Assembly: GCA_013396995.1 (NCBI GenBank) | Contig: VWZP01009950.1 | Span: forward strand, 124,001-188,000 | Reading direction: 5' to 3' | Origin: Dicaeum eximium | Lineage: Eukaryota > Chordata > Aves > Passeriformes > Dicaeidae | Length of the DNA stretch: 64,000 nucleotides | Shown: piece by piece, positions 1 to 12,545 of the stretch | Layout: each line of letters begins with the position of its first letter | Position numbering within the stretch: the stretch's first letter is position 1 | Notes under the pieces: model-generated | The model's input: the letters and a program-made list of their open reading frames with translations, nothing else | Told to the model about the DNA's origin: nothing | Databases searched by the model: none | Position numbers and translations under genes: made by a program

Positions 1-3000
1 TTCAAATCTCTGTGGTGTCATTGGTCATAGTGCCCCACAGGCTTAAAAGTGGCTTAAAAATGGACTCTTTGTCCTGCTTTAATTGCCATCTTATCTACTC
101 TATCCTCTATTCTGTAGCTCCTCTTTTCAGGGTAGAATGACCCCACGTGAATGGAATTCTCTTGAATTCTGCAACGGTGGTATCACATTTTCAATTTTCT
201 TGTTTTATTCCATCAGGTCAGTTCCTTTTTAGTTTTCATTGCTCTTCTATCTGATAAGCAAATTACAGCAGGTGTAGTCCTTTAGTCCTTGATTCCCAAG
301 TGCTATAACCAGCAAAGCTTGCACCTGTGGAAAAGCAGTGTCTGCTCACAAGCTGGCTTGCAAAATCTGAATTGTTTATTGCCCAGCTCTGCATCCTGAC
401 CCAGTGGCAGGTGAATTTATATTCTTTTCATGCTAAGAAAACAGCTTATGTTTTGTACCTCTGGTTTCACTTTTTTTGTTTTTTACATAATTTTTTATCC
501 ATGCTGGCAAAATTTTCATGATCATAGTGAGGTTTCAAGACTTTCCTTTTTTCACCTTCAAAGTCAGGAGTTCAGCTCTAAGGGTGGCAGGAGATGTAAT
601 GTTGAGGAAGGAGGCAAAGCAAGGCAGATTTAATTTGGTTTGTACAAAATGCATTTTTTACCATATTTTAAGGGAACTTGTGAATTTGCTGTGATGTCCC
701 AAGCAAGCATTTTTGTGTTCCCCAGTTGTCAGGATCAGTTCTCTCAGTTCAGAAGCTTGGCAGTTTTCAATGCATCTGCACTTTGGTACCATTAGAGTGG
801 AGTAACTGAAACTGTAAAATGAAATTATTTCCTATTAGCCCCTGCACAAGTGTCTGAGTTGAGAACAGAAAGAGCTACAAAAGCTGGGAAATGCTGTAGT
901 TGAATAACAGGTGTTTCCAGTGACCATGGCTTATGGGTTTAATTTGGCAGGCTATGGATAAATGAGCTGAGAAATGTCACTTCAGTCAATGCTGAAAAGT
1001 TAATCAGTCTTTGCTTTGATGTGGTTTTTTTTTTGTTTTAATTTTGTTTAAATCCCCATCTGTCATGTTTTCAGCTAAATAGTAAGAACTTGGTGTATTC
1101 AGGAGTACAGGATTTGATATATATTGATGTAAGAAGGTATAAATAACTTCACACTCTTGAAATAATTTTAACATTAAAATAAATGCTAGGGTTGTGTATT
1201 TGATTTTTATTAGTCACACTTGTTAATTTTTTTTACTGTGGGAGAAGACATTTGGTTTCAATTACGGAAACACTTTCAAGAATTTAAAATGTAAAAAGAA
1301 AATAGTGAAAATGAGATACATTTCCCTTTATACATTTACCATTTACATTTACCTTTACCTAACTAATGTGTCGCTGTCAGAAACCTGTAGTTATTAGCAC
1401 CAAGTCAGCATTGGTTATTTGGTAATCATTTTGTGATGATATTGTGATCATTCCAGTAGTGAAGGGTAGACAAAGGCAGCAAACATTCATCTGCAGTGGT
1501 TTGGCTTTTGCAGCACAAGTTGGAGTTGGAATTCTGATTTCAACATTGGAGCTGGTTTGCTACTAGTCTTGAACCTGTTGGAGAATCAATTTAATTTACA
1601 TTCCAGGGTTCAGTATTTTCTCCTGTTCTGCAATGGCCAACTTCAATATTTCTTTTAAAAACCCCAGATTTTCTATAGAAAGTACAATAAATTAAGATAT
1701 ACAGTAAATTTTGAGAGCATAAAGATATACATAGTAAAATACATTTGTTCTTTTTTCAAATGTTTTTTTTATATCTGTCCAGAAAAGGAATTAAGGAAAA
1801 CCTAATGGAAACAGAGGAATGGCAGTAATAACTCATACTGCTTATATGAATTTGAGGGTAATAAAAAACCAGAAAATACTGTTGAGGAGATGATTAATCA
1901 GAATTCTTTGCTGGGTCAAATGCTGAGGTTGTTCCCATACTGTATCTCCTGGAGCTTGTTTTTCCATCTGTTTCTCCCCAGAATGCTTATGGATATTTTG
2001 ATGGTTTTTTTGTTTGTTTGTTTTTGGGGTTTTTTTTGTTTGTTTGTTGTTTTGGTTTTACTTTTTGTGGGGTTTTTCTGATGAATAGAGTATGAAAGTT
2101 GACTGATGCAATGGCAGTGTGGAGCTGTGTTATATTCTAAATACCAGCACATTTCAAGGTGTGTGACTGAAGAGAGGGAAGTAAGGCTGCTTCTCTAGGT
2201 TCCCCCAGGAATTACCTCTGAATAGGCCGTTAGAGTTTAGCACGTTTTCAGTCTGTGTTAGTAACTACTTTAGTAACTGAATCAAATAAAAAAGTATCTG
2301 CCCTTTCATTAAAAGTATATTTCAAAGTTTTATGGAGGGTTAATGCAGAAGTTTATTGTTAGAGAGCACTGTGGCCACCTTTGAGAAGGATGGTGTTCTG
2401 ATTGTAATTTTATGAAATATGAAATAATGAATCGCAGTGTGAGATAGGTAAAACTCTTTTACAGCTCAATAAATTAGTTTTTTAAGTATTCTTGCATAAG
2501 TTTGATTTCCACTAATCGTCAATTCAAGTGTTATACTGGCAGGAAAGAGATGCCTATTTCTGTCTTTTCTGAAAATGAAACTCCACAAAGCAAGATGAAA
2601 AAAGGGATTTTTGGCAAACTGATACCTACATATGTGTGCAATTGTAAGTGGATTAACAAACTGTCTATAGAATATATAGTATTTCTTAATAAGTCTTTTC
2701 TTAGTAAATCGGTGTTGAGTAATGTTGTGGACCTTAGGGATCACTTGGAATTTTTATTAAGTGCCAATTTTTAAAATCCATTCATTCAGTCCTGCAATCA
2801 TTACAACTGTTAAGCAAAGTATATTTGTGATGGTGAATAGAAATTTCACTAATGTATTCATTTAATGTAAAGGATATGCAAAGGTACCAAGTTTCAGCTA
2901 ACACATCCTTTTATGATCCTACAGCTTTGCTGTTTTTAATTAGGAAATGGGTCAGAGGAAAAGCAGCAAATCAGTCTCTTAGGAAATTTGTTTTAAATCA

Positions 3001-3919
3001 TGAACTTAATATACTGTATGAAATAAAGAATTTAAAGTAAGTACCACATTGAATACATCAAAATGGCACACAAGTGTGTTAAAAGACCTTCAGTTATTAA
3101 TTTCCTGTTTTTATCCTTTAAAAGACAGTTGATGTGTCTTCCAGCATAGTTATCAAGAGGATGGCTTCCTCACAGTAATATGCTTGTCTAACAAGAAATT
3201 GAATGTACTGAAATGCAGACCTTTGCTAACACTCATTAATGCTGCAATTTGGACAGTTTCAAAACTTTGAATGATATTTCTGCAGTGGCATGCTGTCCTC
3301 ATTCAACAGTCCTGAAGCCTTCATGTGATCAAATCCAGAAGTTCAGAAAGATGACTTTGTGGTGATGCTTTCTGTTCTCCCTGCATTCTGTTGGGACAGC
3401 TCAGCCCACAGGATCACTCATCACAAAGCAGATTATCAAAGCTACTTTTAGTATTCAAGGAGTGCCAGTGGTGATATATGTGTAATAGGTAAAATTCATA
3501 TTTCCTAGAGCTAATGAAATTGGAGGACCGAATGTGATACCCTATTTAAGTGTTCCATGTATTGCAGCGTGTTAAGAAGAGGGTAAAGTTGATCATTTAA
3601 TGTGTATCTGAATTTTAAGGTGTAATAACTGCAAATTGTGGCTTGGAAAGATTTTGTTTTTCTCAATTAGTAAAATGAAATATTTTATTTCAGGTGCTTT
3701 TCATATTGTTTTTAGTCCATTAAGTAGATAGCTTGTTTTTAAGAAAGCACAGAGAAATAATAAAGAGCAGCTGTGCATGCAATAAAATTAATAAAGCTTA
3801 CCTGTGTAAGAAAATAACCATGTTTATAATGTTCTGTTTCATCCAGTTTATGGAACAGATGTGGTTATTACTATCCAAAGGCCCTCTGTTGTGGCCATGA
3901 TGGTGTTACTGAATGACAG
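1..3919. other. Unique AT-rich non-coding DNA
   Basis: I see no gene or recognisable mobile element here. Open frames are at most 92 codons, overlap on both strands, and show no domain. Local simple sequence includes a T/G-rich tract near 2007-2072 and a short imperfect TTTACMT-type array near 1331-1362. The 2466-2774 stretch is open on both strands, but both translations are low in information and look like chance. Confidence 0.6.
2007..2072. repeat. T/G-rich simple repeat (TTTG/TTTTG)n
   Basis: Runs of TTTG and TTTTG units alternate with short G blocks. This is low-complexity DNA and explains the F/V/L-rich translation of the overlapping frame. Confidence 0.7.
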
Positions 3920-4075
3920 AATAATTTAGACTAGAAAGGACCAAAGAGGTTGTTCAGTCCAACCTGTTCTAGAAGATCCAGTTTTGAAGTTAGATCAGGT
4001 TGCTCAGGCTCCTTCTTCAAAAAATGCATAAAAATGTCCTTTAAAATTGGCTCTGAAATATCCAAGTCATGTCCA
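3920..4075 (-). mobile_element. CR1 LINE 3' fragment, old
   Basis: The plus strand reads as the reverse complement of a CR1 tail: an AGAATAATTTAGACTAGAAA start, then TTCAGTCCAACC, then GATCAGGTTGCTCAGG and GAAATATCCAAG. These blocks occur in the order expected for the avian CR1 3' end. The copy is heavily diverged and truncated, so its far edge is uncertain. Confidence 0.65.
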
Positions 4076-6714
4076 GTGGGAAGGCTGCAAACTGTCCTGT
4101 CTATAGATTGTTTGAAGTTTTATATTCCATTGCTTATGGAATCCACATTGAATTTCTGATGCCTGCTCTGGCTATGGTGATGCACCTTGTTGGGTGTTCT
4201 GTAGTATGGACTGGAAATAGGTTTGTGACAGGAAGTATAAATATGGGAGTATTTAATGGGAGTCAGTATTAAAAGCCAGTCAAATCAATTGCTTGTTCCA
4301 TTTCCAAAACTGGCTTTTTCAACTTTAAGATGCTCAGGATGAAGTGTGTTGGCTCAAACTGTCCAAAATTAGAGCTGTCATTCTCTATGAAGTCCCAAGA
4401 TTGCAAAATTAAATGAGGAAACTGTCATGGAACCAGGAGTTCAAAATACTACTTAAAAACATGAAGACCAGTGTTTTTTATCTTGGCATTTTTGCTAAAC
4501 ATTACCTGCTTGCCATGACAAGATTGAAGTTTACTAGTGAATTTTTAATGAAAAATCTAAGCAAAAGTGGAAATTCTGGGAATTCGGATGCTGGGAGCTG
4601 TTGGGGGAGCGTGTGCAGAAGCTACTCCTGGAACATGTCAATAACTTTGCTATTTCCAGCTGGGTTTGCAGTGAATAATAAAATCAATAAGAGAGGAGAG
4701 CTGTCCTTGTTAAGTGCCTTGGGTTTTGTGCTTTCTGTCTGACTGGAGCAGTGTTTCTGGCATGAATGGGAGAGTCAAGAGGAAATTAGGAAAGCACTGT
4801 ATTTTAAAAAATAGAGCTGCTTATGTCACCACGTGCTGTGAGTGCTCCTGTGGGTCTCTGAAAGCAAAGAGATAAATGAAAATTTGAAAGCTGTTGACTG
4901 TCAAACATGCAGAGAGACCTTTTTTTCCTAGACTTCATCCACAGTTTAAATATTTTAATGCATTTCTAAGGCAATTTTAAAAATATTTTCTTATGAACTC
5001 TTGAAGGCTTCAGTCTGAAATCTCTTGTATTCAATGCAGGACCAACCTGCTGCTGACTTCCCGTTTGAGTTACCAGTTTGAGGATTATCCACTGAAATGT
5101 TTAGTTGATGTTTTGGGGCTTTTTTGCAAGAATACCTAAAGCTAATTATTGATGTATAGCCCAGGCACAGAAACTAATACAGCTGTATAAATGGATATGA
5201 TGGCAAAAGACTTGTACAGAACTCTGAACTGCTGCTTCTTACCTGTTCCTGAAAATAGAGAAATCAAATAAAATGAAGGGTGCAGAGGAGAGAGTGTAAA
5301 TGAGTTAAGCAGGAAGGCCAAGAGATAGCAGAATTTTGCATTTGAAGATGGTTGTAATACCTTTTTATACTCCTTTCAGCAGGACCATCATGAAAATATT
5401 GTGAGGGAGAAAAGGCCTTCTCCAATTGATTGAATTTGAATGAATATTAAAATGGATAGAAAAAGAAAGCCAGAGTTAATTACTTGCTTTGGGACAGAAC
5501 CTGTATTTCTATCAATAAATTGGTTGGGGCCTGAAACACTCAATCAAAGATGATACCAGTGTAAAAATAATTTAATAGTACAACAGAGAAGGTGGTGTGA
5601 GGGATGAGAACATAGAGGCAGAAAAAGCAAATTCAACCGAAGTTTTCTGAATTAGCAAAACCTATGCATGAGGTGAAGTGAAGGAGGAAATAGTGCTTTT
5701 GGAAGTGACTGAAGCTTCCCTGCTTCACTGTGATTAAGAGACAATTGGAGTTAATGTTATTAGGAACAGGGTAGAGAAGCTGAAGCACTTTTTAGAAAGG
5801 ACCAAAAAAACAACTTGGGTTTCTTCAGCTTTTACTTAAATTTGTGCTGATGGAGAGCAAGCTTGTGCATGTCAGGAACTGAACTGCTTAGAAAGGCACA
5901 TCACCCATGTGCTGGGCAAGGCTGGGGTTGGTCCTGGGGGTCTGGTGCTGAGTCTCAAAGCTGGGGCAGAAGGGCAGCTCTTTCAAAGGGCGGTTGGGTT
6001 TGGGTGTGGCACTAATGAAGAGCCTCTAATGAAGTGCAGCAATTAATTACATTTACATGCCTGCATGTAGGGCTTCATAGAGCTCAGTGTTTGGAAAGCA
6101 TTCATAGAGAGGTATCCCTGCTGCCTGCCTGGGTGAGAGAGAGGACTTGGAATGTGAATTATTAATAGTTTATGAACAGCTCAGTCAAGCACAGCTCTCA
6201 TTTGCATCTCTACTAACGAGGTATTTGCAGCTTCAGATCGAGGGAAAGTGGTCAGAAAGCCAGGGAGGGAGTGGAATCCTTGGGAGTCCTTGGAGACATT
6301 TCCCTCAGCTGCACAGGCTGTGTTTGGGTGGAGGAGGAGGAGTGGGGACAGCAGGGCAGGACAAAGGGTCCCAGGCCTGGGCTGTGATGGCATGGCTATT
6401 TCTGTATTATTTCTGTATTTCTGTATACTGTTCAGCTAAAATGAAATCTTAGCCAAAAACCACACCAGTACAGACACGATACAAAGCTGTGTTGTATCAG
6501 AAGCTGTCTACAAAGGCAAATACAGATGTGTAGTTTAATATAGGTTGTGCTTAGAGGAAAAAAACCATACGGCTAATCTAAAGAGGGCTTTTCTGAAGCA
6601 ATATTTTATTTAGAATTGAGGAGGAAAATGATGGATTGAGCACCTTCGAGCGAGAAGTTAAAAATACCTCCTTTCTCCCTTCCCCCCAAGCCTCCTTTCC
6701 CTCAGCAGCCTTCT

Positions 6715-6870
6715 TAGGCATAGCAGCCATGCAATTAATTGAAGTTCACTAGGAGCCTGTAATGAAAAGTCTAACATCGTGTAGCTGCTTTCATTAATAA
6801 TATCATTGTCTTTTGTCAACTTTAATAGCAATTGGGTTTATCCAGCTGGAAAAACTTAGACAAAGACAGA
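6715..6870. promoter_or_regulatory. Candidate conserved non-coding element
   Basis: A dense set of TAAT/ATTA cores (AATTAATTGAAG, CTTTCATTAATAATATC) lies beside TTTGTCAACTTTAATAG, in repeat-free sequence with no open frame. This composition is typical of deeply conserved enhancers near developmental genes. Conservation is not visible from one genome, so this is inference. Confidence 0.3.
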
Positions 6871-7394
6871 TAGACAGGCAAGTCTGTGTACTGTCAATTG
6901 ACTTAAAAAGAAATGCAGGTCTGCTTTTTAAAATATATCAAACCTGACATTTTATTCACTTTTTGGGTTCACTTTTCAAACTCTGTATGTGGATGCTGTC
7001 AGAAGTTTGGCTAATGGAATGAAAAGGTAATTCTGGAGGACCATGGATGTCACTTAATGAGGGCTACTGGTTTGGGGTTTTATTTTGCTATAAAGATAAA
7101 TGTCTTGGCAACCTAAAAGAGCTAGAAATTAAAGGAAAAATTTACATCACATTTAATATTTGGTAAAAAGTTTAAGCAAGCATTGTATTCTTTCCTTGGA
7201 TTAATGGTTCTGTAAAATTTATATCTACAGCAGGACTTTGAACAGCATCCTGTTAATTAGGGTGTTAGTATAATTTTAATCTCCTAACAGTGAAGTGATA
7301 AATAATGTCAGCGTGCATGTCAGTGCATCCCTTGGCAATCAGAACTTCCCAGGGAAGTGTGTTTGAGAGTTACTGGGGGATGAGGAGTGCTGGT

Positions 7395-7640
7395 TAAATG
7401 CTGATCACTGGAGCAAAGCCAATCCATCATTATTATGCCCCAAGCAGGCATTGTGTTATTGAAAGTCTTGGTTACCTTTGTTTCTCCAGGCTGAAATTGT
7501 TCTGTAAGTCATCTTAGCGTTAATTATTCAGTAATGATATTGAGAACGTACTTTGCAATCGCCCGGGTGTGTTCCATCATCGTGGTTTTGTGCTTCATTA
7601 AATAGTAATTGCCTGGAAGCAAATGATCATCAGGTGTCAG
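7395..7640. promoter_or_regulatory. Candidate conserved non-coding element
   Basis: Repeat-free sequence with a SOX-like CCTTTGTT, a homeodomain-like GTTAATTATTCAGTAATGAT, and several CpG-containing words (AGCGTTAA, AACGTACT, AATCGCCCGGG, ATCATCGTGG). CpGs kept inside AT-rich neutral DNA are uncommon in birds and may reflect constraint. No target gene is visible in the window. Confidence 0.3.
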
Positions 7641-8194
7641 TCTCCACAAAGATGCATCAGTTTGCTCTTCACTTGCAGATTAGGAAGTGATTGGGAATTA
7701 TTTTCATCATTTCCTCATTCTTTTGGCTTCTAGTGTTCTGATGAAGTTAAATGACAGCCGTTTAATAGCAGTGTTCATTAGAATCTGGAAGGGCACAGGG
7801 GAGTGATTGCTTTGCTGATGGCTCCAGTGTGGTGGCTGTAGTTCTGGTCCCTGCTGCTCAGCATTTTGTGTGTTCTTTGTGTGTGGGATGGGTAACACAT
7901 CTTGGATGGTGTGGTGGTGAGCAATTTCAGCTCTTCAAAGGGGCAGAAGGTTATTGAAGAAAGCCTTTTTAAAGAGGGTTTAATCTACTGTGTGTGAGCC
8001 TGTTTGGTGCAGTTTCTCAGCAGCAGTCACAGGCACAAAGCGGGGGTAGATCCCAGTGATCTGAGCAATCATCATGGTGTGTTTGGTGAAAATGAATGCT
8101 ACTGTTTCAGCAGTGATGGAGATCCACACACTGATGAAACCAAATCATCCTGAGGTAAAGCAGTGGAATGAGCATCAAGGGAACCATGAATTGA

Positions 8195-8320
8195 AATCAC
8201 AGAACCACAGAATGGTTCAGTTTGGGAGGGACCTTAAAACCCATCCAGTTCCAGCCCCTGGCATGGGCAGGGACACCTTCCACTCTCCCAGGTTGCTCCA
8301 CACCTCATCCAGCCTGGGGT
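8195..8320 (-). mobile_element. CR1 LINE 3' fragment
   Basis: The fragment begins with AATCACAGAACCACAGAATGG, the reverse complement of the CR1 tail ATTCTGTG-GTTCTGTG. It then runs through GGGAGGGACCTTAAAACCCA, GGCATGGGCAGGGACACC and GGTTGCTCCACACCTCATCC. It is 5'-truncated after about 125 bp. Only non-coding 3' sequence of the element remains. Confidence 0.92.
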
Positions 8321-10566
8321 GATCTCAAGTTATTCCTGAGTGTACAGGATACAGAGCAGCCAGGAATCATGAAGCTTGGTTGTTACTTGCCTCCTGTGCA
8401 GATGTTCTGTGCAGTTAAGGAAGTGGTCAAGTTTCCTTTTCATCATTTCTCTGGGCAGAATTCCTGCCTGCCTTGTTCATTCTTAGGCAAGGAATCAACC
8501 TGAATTTGGGGCTGCTCCTTCCTGAGTGCCACTCTGCTTTCACTGCTTATAAGTTTTTTCTTCGGGAGCTTTTCTTTGCCCCATAATTTACTTGGTTTGA
8601 GTGTGTGGAATTGGTAGAGTAAAAGCCCCCACAGATCCTTGTCTGTGTGGAGCTGTGGGAACTGTCACTCTGTTACCCCCAAGAAGAGGTAATTCTCAGT
8701 TCAAAATATGCAAAAAATCACTGTCAAATTGCACTTTCCAAAAGGGCACAGTAAAACTAACAACAGCTTTTTTCTTGCTCACTGAATAGTATTCAGATAA
8801 TTTGTAGTAACGAAATTAATGTTTATTAATAGCTTTTCAGGGAAAAGGGCACTGTCTAGCATGGGAAACAATAGGGACTGTGAGATGTTGACTTCACTGG
8901 AGTATGAACTGCTGCCTGTCTTGGATTAATTTGCAGTGGGAGGAGCTTCAAACAAGCAACTGTGTTTGACCCAGCCCAGGTGTGCAGTAGAGGGAAAATC
9001 TGCAATAACTGGTGAAGCTCATGTCCCTCTTGCTAAGAGGTTTGCTTGGTTTTTTTGGGGTTTTTTTTTGGTTTTTTTTTACATTATTTATCTTCAGGGT
9101 TGCACTAAGGGAAGGATGTCTCAGCTACAGAAGAACAGAGGTAGATGTACCTTTGGCTTGGCATCAATTTGTTTTTTTTTCATATGGTATCTTGCCTAGG
9201 GTAAGCAGTAATTTACTTTGACAAATAACATGACAGTGACCAAGTTTTATAAAACTGAAGACCTACACTATGCGTTTTGCTAAAGTTAAGGAGTATATAG
9301 TGAGTTCTGATAGTTGTGTACTATCCAGAATATTAGAAAATCTCGCTTTTTCATCTGAGTAGGCAAATGAGAAGCAAACATTACACTTTGCAGTATGGAC
9401 ATATATCTTTGTTAACTAGTACTGCTCCTGAGAAAAACAGTGAAAATAATATTTTAAAATAAAGTCATAATGACAGTGATGTTCTTAAAATTATTAAGAA
9501 CACCTCAGTCAAAATTTTCCTTTGATACTTGCTTACAGAAGCATTACACGAATGCACAGAAGTAAAAATATTTGTGATTTCTCTGTTAGGAGTATTGGAA
9601 ACAGGAGCAGAGATGGCCCACGTGTGCCATTTCTGCAGGAATTTGCTTGTGGCAGTTGTGGTGCAATGCAGACTATTTCCCTTGCTCCAAAATGCACACT
9701 TTGGGTTTAGGAGATGCCCAGTTCTAGGGTGAGCCCTCAGTGGGTGGGAGTGTTCCTAGAGCCAGGTGTGAATATCCATGACATGCAGGGTTTGGGCAGC
9801 TTGGGTCTCACAGCTCCTCACTCAGACGCTTTTGACTCTTCTTGTGACTGTTTTAAAATGCTCATTGTTTTGTTCAGGAGATTTTGGGGCTGAGAGAATT
9901 ACTTACTCATTTTGAAAGACTTAAATGCTGTCAGTAAAAGTGCTGTGAGAACAGCCCAAAAAGCCCCTAACTGAAGACATTAATTTTGTCTTCACTGTGG
10001 GGTGCCACAGGAGTTTATTAAAACGGCTAAATAATAACAATAGGAGTAACTTACATTCCTGTCAGTATGCAGATTAAATACTGATTAATCACTTCATGAT
10101 TGAGCAAAGTCCACCTAGAAGAACCAAGTGGTTCTGTTCTTGAAATCTGTTGCCATGTACATGAAACTTGAAAGGGAGTTGTGGGCATATTTAGCTTTTG
10201 ATGCTCAATTTTACCACCTCAGTAATTTCAATTCAGTGGAGTTTTGAGTTCAGTTTTTCTTTTCTTTGCACTGTGGAATATGAAACTCATTCTACTCCAT
10301 TCACCACACAATGACAAGATGTTGAAAATGGAAGTTAAAAGGTATTGATGTAGCCATGCTTTCATTCTCTGGTACTTACTGTGTCTGTGGTATGTATTTC
10401 CAAAATTCCCTTGTGAAATGTAGTATCTAGACAGCAGGATCTTACAGCTGCAGGACAAGTGTGGTGGATATTAATCTGGAATTGTAGTGATACCAGAACA
10501 TGCTTTTAAGCAAAAATATGCACATATTACATGCATGGGCAAACTGATTTTATAGCAGAGGTACAG
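8321..10566. other. Unique non-coding DNA
   Basis: Nothing recognisable apart from a T/G low-complexity tract at about 9040-9082. Short open frames here are chance or T-tract driven (F/W/V-rich translations). Confidence 0.55.
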
Positions 10567-10900
10567 TGACACCACCACCAACACCAAAGAAGGCTTCAGG
10601 CATCTGCTTTTACAGAGTAACATCAGATCACTTCAGAAAGCTGCAAGCAGCTGCCCTTTATTGTTCCTCAGTAGAACCTTTTAAACTCTTGAGCTCACCT
10701 GCATTCCACCTGTGTGCCCTCTGTTCCCTTTTGGGATTGGTCAGTGCCCTCAGCACCCCATGGCTCATTGCCTTCAATGCTGTCACCTGTCCCACACAGC
10801 TGTGCCCATCAGGGATGGGGCTGGCCACAGCCCCACTCCCAATTACCACAAGCTGTGTGCCTACAACATGATTTAGTTCTAAACGTTCCTGCATGACACA
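10567..10900 (-). mobile_element. Probable solo LTR of an avian endogenous retrovirus
   Basis: Read on the minus strand, this block has the parts of a retroviral LTR in order: a GC-richer U3, a CCAAT box (ACTGACCAAT, about 10737-10746), a TATA-like TTTAAAAGG about 60 bp further on, an AATAAA polyadenylation signal (plus-strand TTTATT at 10657-10662), and a GT-rich stretch ending in GGTGGTGGTGTCA at 10567. The left edge fits the TG...CA rule. The right edge is uncertain (candidates 10865-10900), and I found no clear target-site duplication. No gag, pol or env sequence flanks it. The family is unassigned; an ERVK-type LTR is possible. Confidence 0.55.
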
Positions 10901-12289
10901 CTTCCCAATTATTTAAAGAGTATAGTGACTGGTCCAGAGGTGCAGTGAGCTGCTTGAAGTAGTTGCTGTAATTGTAGCTTTTGATCTATGGCATTTATTG
11001 ATGTATTTTCAGATTTTTTTTTCTCTTTTATCAGTGACTGGGTGATGCATCAGCTATCTGAATTGAGAGCTTTTCACTAAACATGATGGGCTTTTTTTTT
11101 TTTTTTGTGGGAGAGCTTGGAAAAAAGAATTTCTACAGCAAAAGCAGAAGGAACTTCTGTTTCACTTTTGATTAAACACTTTATTTTAGCAATGTACTTT
11201 GTAGTTTTGTACGTTTTAACTACATCTTTATACAACCCCTGTGATAATAAACAAGTAAAATACTGCTAGAATTTTCATACACACATTAAGAAACATTCAA
11301 GATGAGCATTGTACTTGTATTGATAATCTATAATCTGAACTCATCAGTGTTTCACATTATTGTTTCTGACACCTTAAAGACTGAGAATTTCATTAAAATC
11401 AATACAGACTGAAATACCAAATCTGTGTTAAGAATAAAGCCAGTTTATCACATGAGTCCAGTTCTTTCTTTCTCCAATACCTTTTGTTAACATTTTGCTC
11501 TTGTCAAATTGAGGGGGGGGGATTATAAAAAAATCTCTCTCTTTCAGAAAGACTTCTAAATGTTGTTCCTGACCTTCCCTGGAAGGCCTTTGAAATAGAA
11601 AGCAGTTGTATTTCCTGTAATCAGGTGCTTAATGTGCTCAAAGAACTATCCAGAAAGCTGGGATGGTGAGAGCATAACAGCAATAAAGACAAAAATACAT
11701 GCAAGTTACTTAATGGCAACTTTTTGATGCTTTTAATATTTTCCTTTTTTTTTTTTTTTTTTGTGAAATCCTCAATAATATTTTCATCACACTTTAAAGC
11801 AAAAAGGCTTGATTGGGGTGTAGGCTTTTTGAAATCCCTGGGGAGAGAACACTAAGTGCTACATTAGGCTTTCCTTTATGGAATTGCAGCAGATCTTTCT
11901 CTTCTAAGGTTGCAGAGTGTTGTTTTCCACTTAGGGCAGAATCAGACCTTCAGTGTAAATACGCAATCCCAGCAGTTTTCTTCTTTTCCAGATCACTGAG
12001 AAAAATCACATATAAGATGGCAGATTTGCAGCCTTTGGGAACAAGGCTTAGGGGATGTTGTGCCTTGTCCGTATTGTCTGTTCTCCCCCTCTTCCCACAG
12101 CCACTGAATTTGGCAGTTTCCAGCTGGATTTGAAAGGCACACTGAAATTTTGTTCAGAAAAAGTGATTGATTCCAAGAACAATCCACTGAAAGCTTCCTC
12201 TCCTGGGGCCACAGGCTGTCAGGTTCCAGAAGTCCATGGTCTGCTTCTTAGCAGCCCTGCTGTGTCCCACAAATCCTGATGGGACTGGA
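10901..12289. other. AT-rich unique DNA with homopolymer runs
   Basis: Contains T15 at 11092-11106, T18 at 11745-11762 and a G-run near 11513-11521. No gene or element is recognised. An open frame at 11813-12133 has no domain. Confidence 0.55.
11745..11762. repeat. Poly-T tract, T18
   Basis: Eighteen consecutive T. No adjacent retroposon body with a matching target duplication was recognised, so its origin is unknown. Confidence 0.9.
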
Positions 12290-12545
12290 CATGATAAGGG
12301 GACAAGATTAGACATGAGAAAGATTAGATATTAGTGGGATATTGGATATTTGGAAGAAATCCTTCCCTGTGAGGGTGGTGAGGCACAGGTTTCCCAGAGA
12401 AGCTGTGGCTGCCCCATCCCTGGCAGTGTCCAAGGCCAGGCTGGACAGGGCTTGGAGCAACCTGGGATAGTGGAAGGTTTCCCTGCCTGTGCCATGAGAT
12501 GAATTTTAAGGTTCCTTCCAGCCCAAGACATTTTGTGATTCTTTG
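12290..12545 (+). mobile_element. CR1 LINE 3' fragment
   Basis: Plus-orientation CR1 tail: TTAGATATTAGTGGGATATT, GAAATCCTTCCCTGTGAGGG, CCCAGAGAAGCTGTGGCTGC, CAAGGCCAGGCTGGACAGGG, TTCCTTCCAGCCCAAGACA, closing with TTGTGATTCTTTG. The order and the tail identify the 3' end of the element. The 5' part is missing. Confidence 0.93.

Larger units (their letters stand above)
4076..8194. other. Unique non-coding DNA with two conserved-looking patches
   Basis: No gene is supported. A GC-richer patch at about 5880-6400 holds frames of up to 101 codons on both strands without a domain. The patches at 6715-6870 and 7395-7640 are rich in homeodomain-type TAAT cores and are listed separately as candidate regulatory DNA. 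Confidence 0.55.

Noticed and set aside
2466..2774. Frames open on both strands over the same 270 bases
   Set aside because: AT-rich sequence with no domain on either strand and no splice or start context; best explained by chance.
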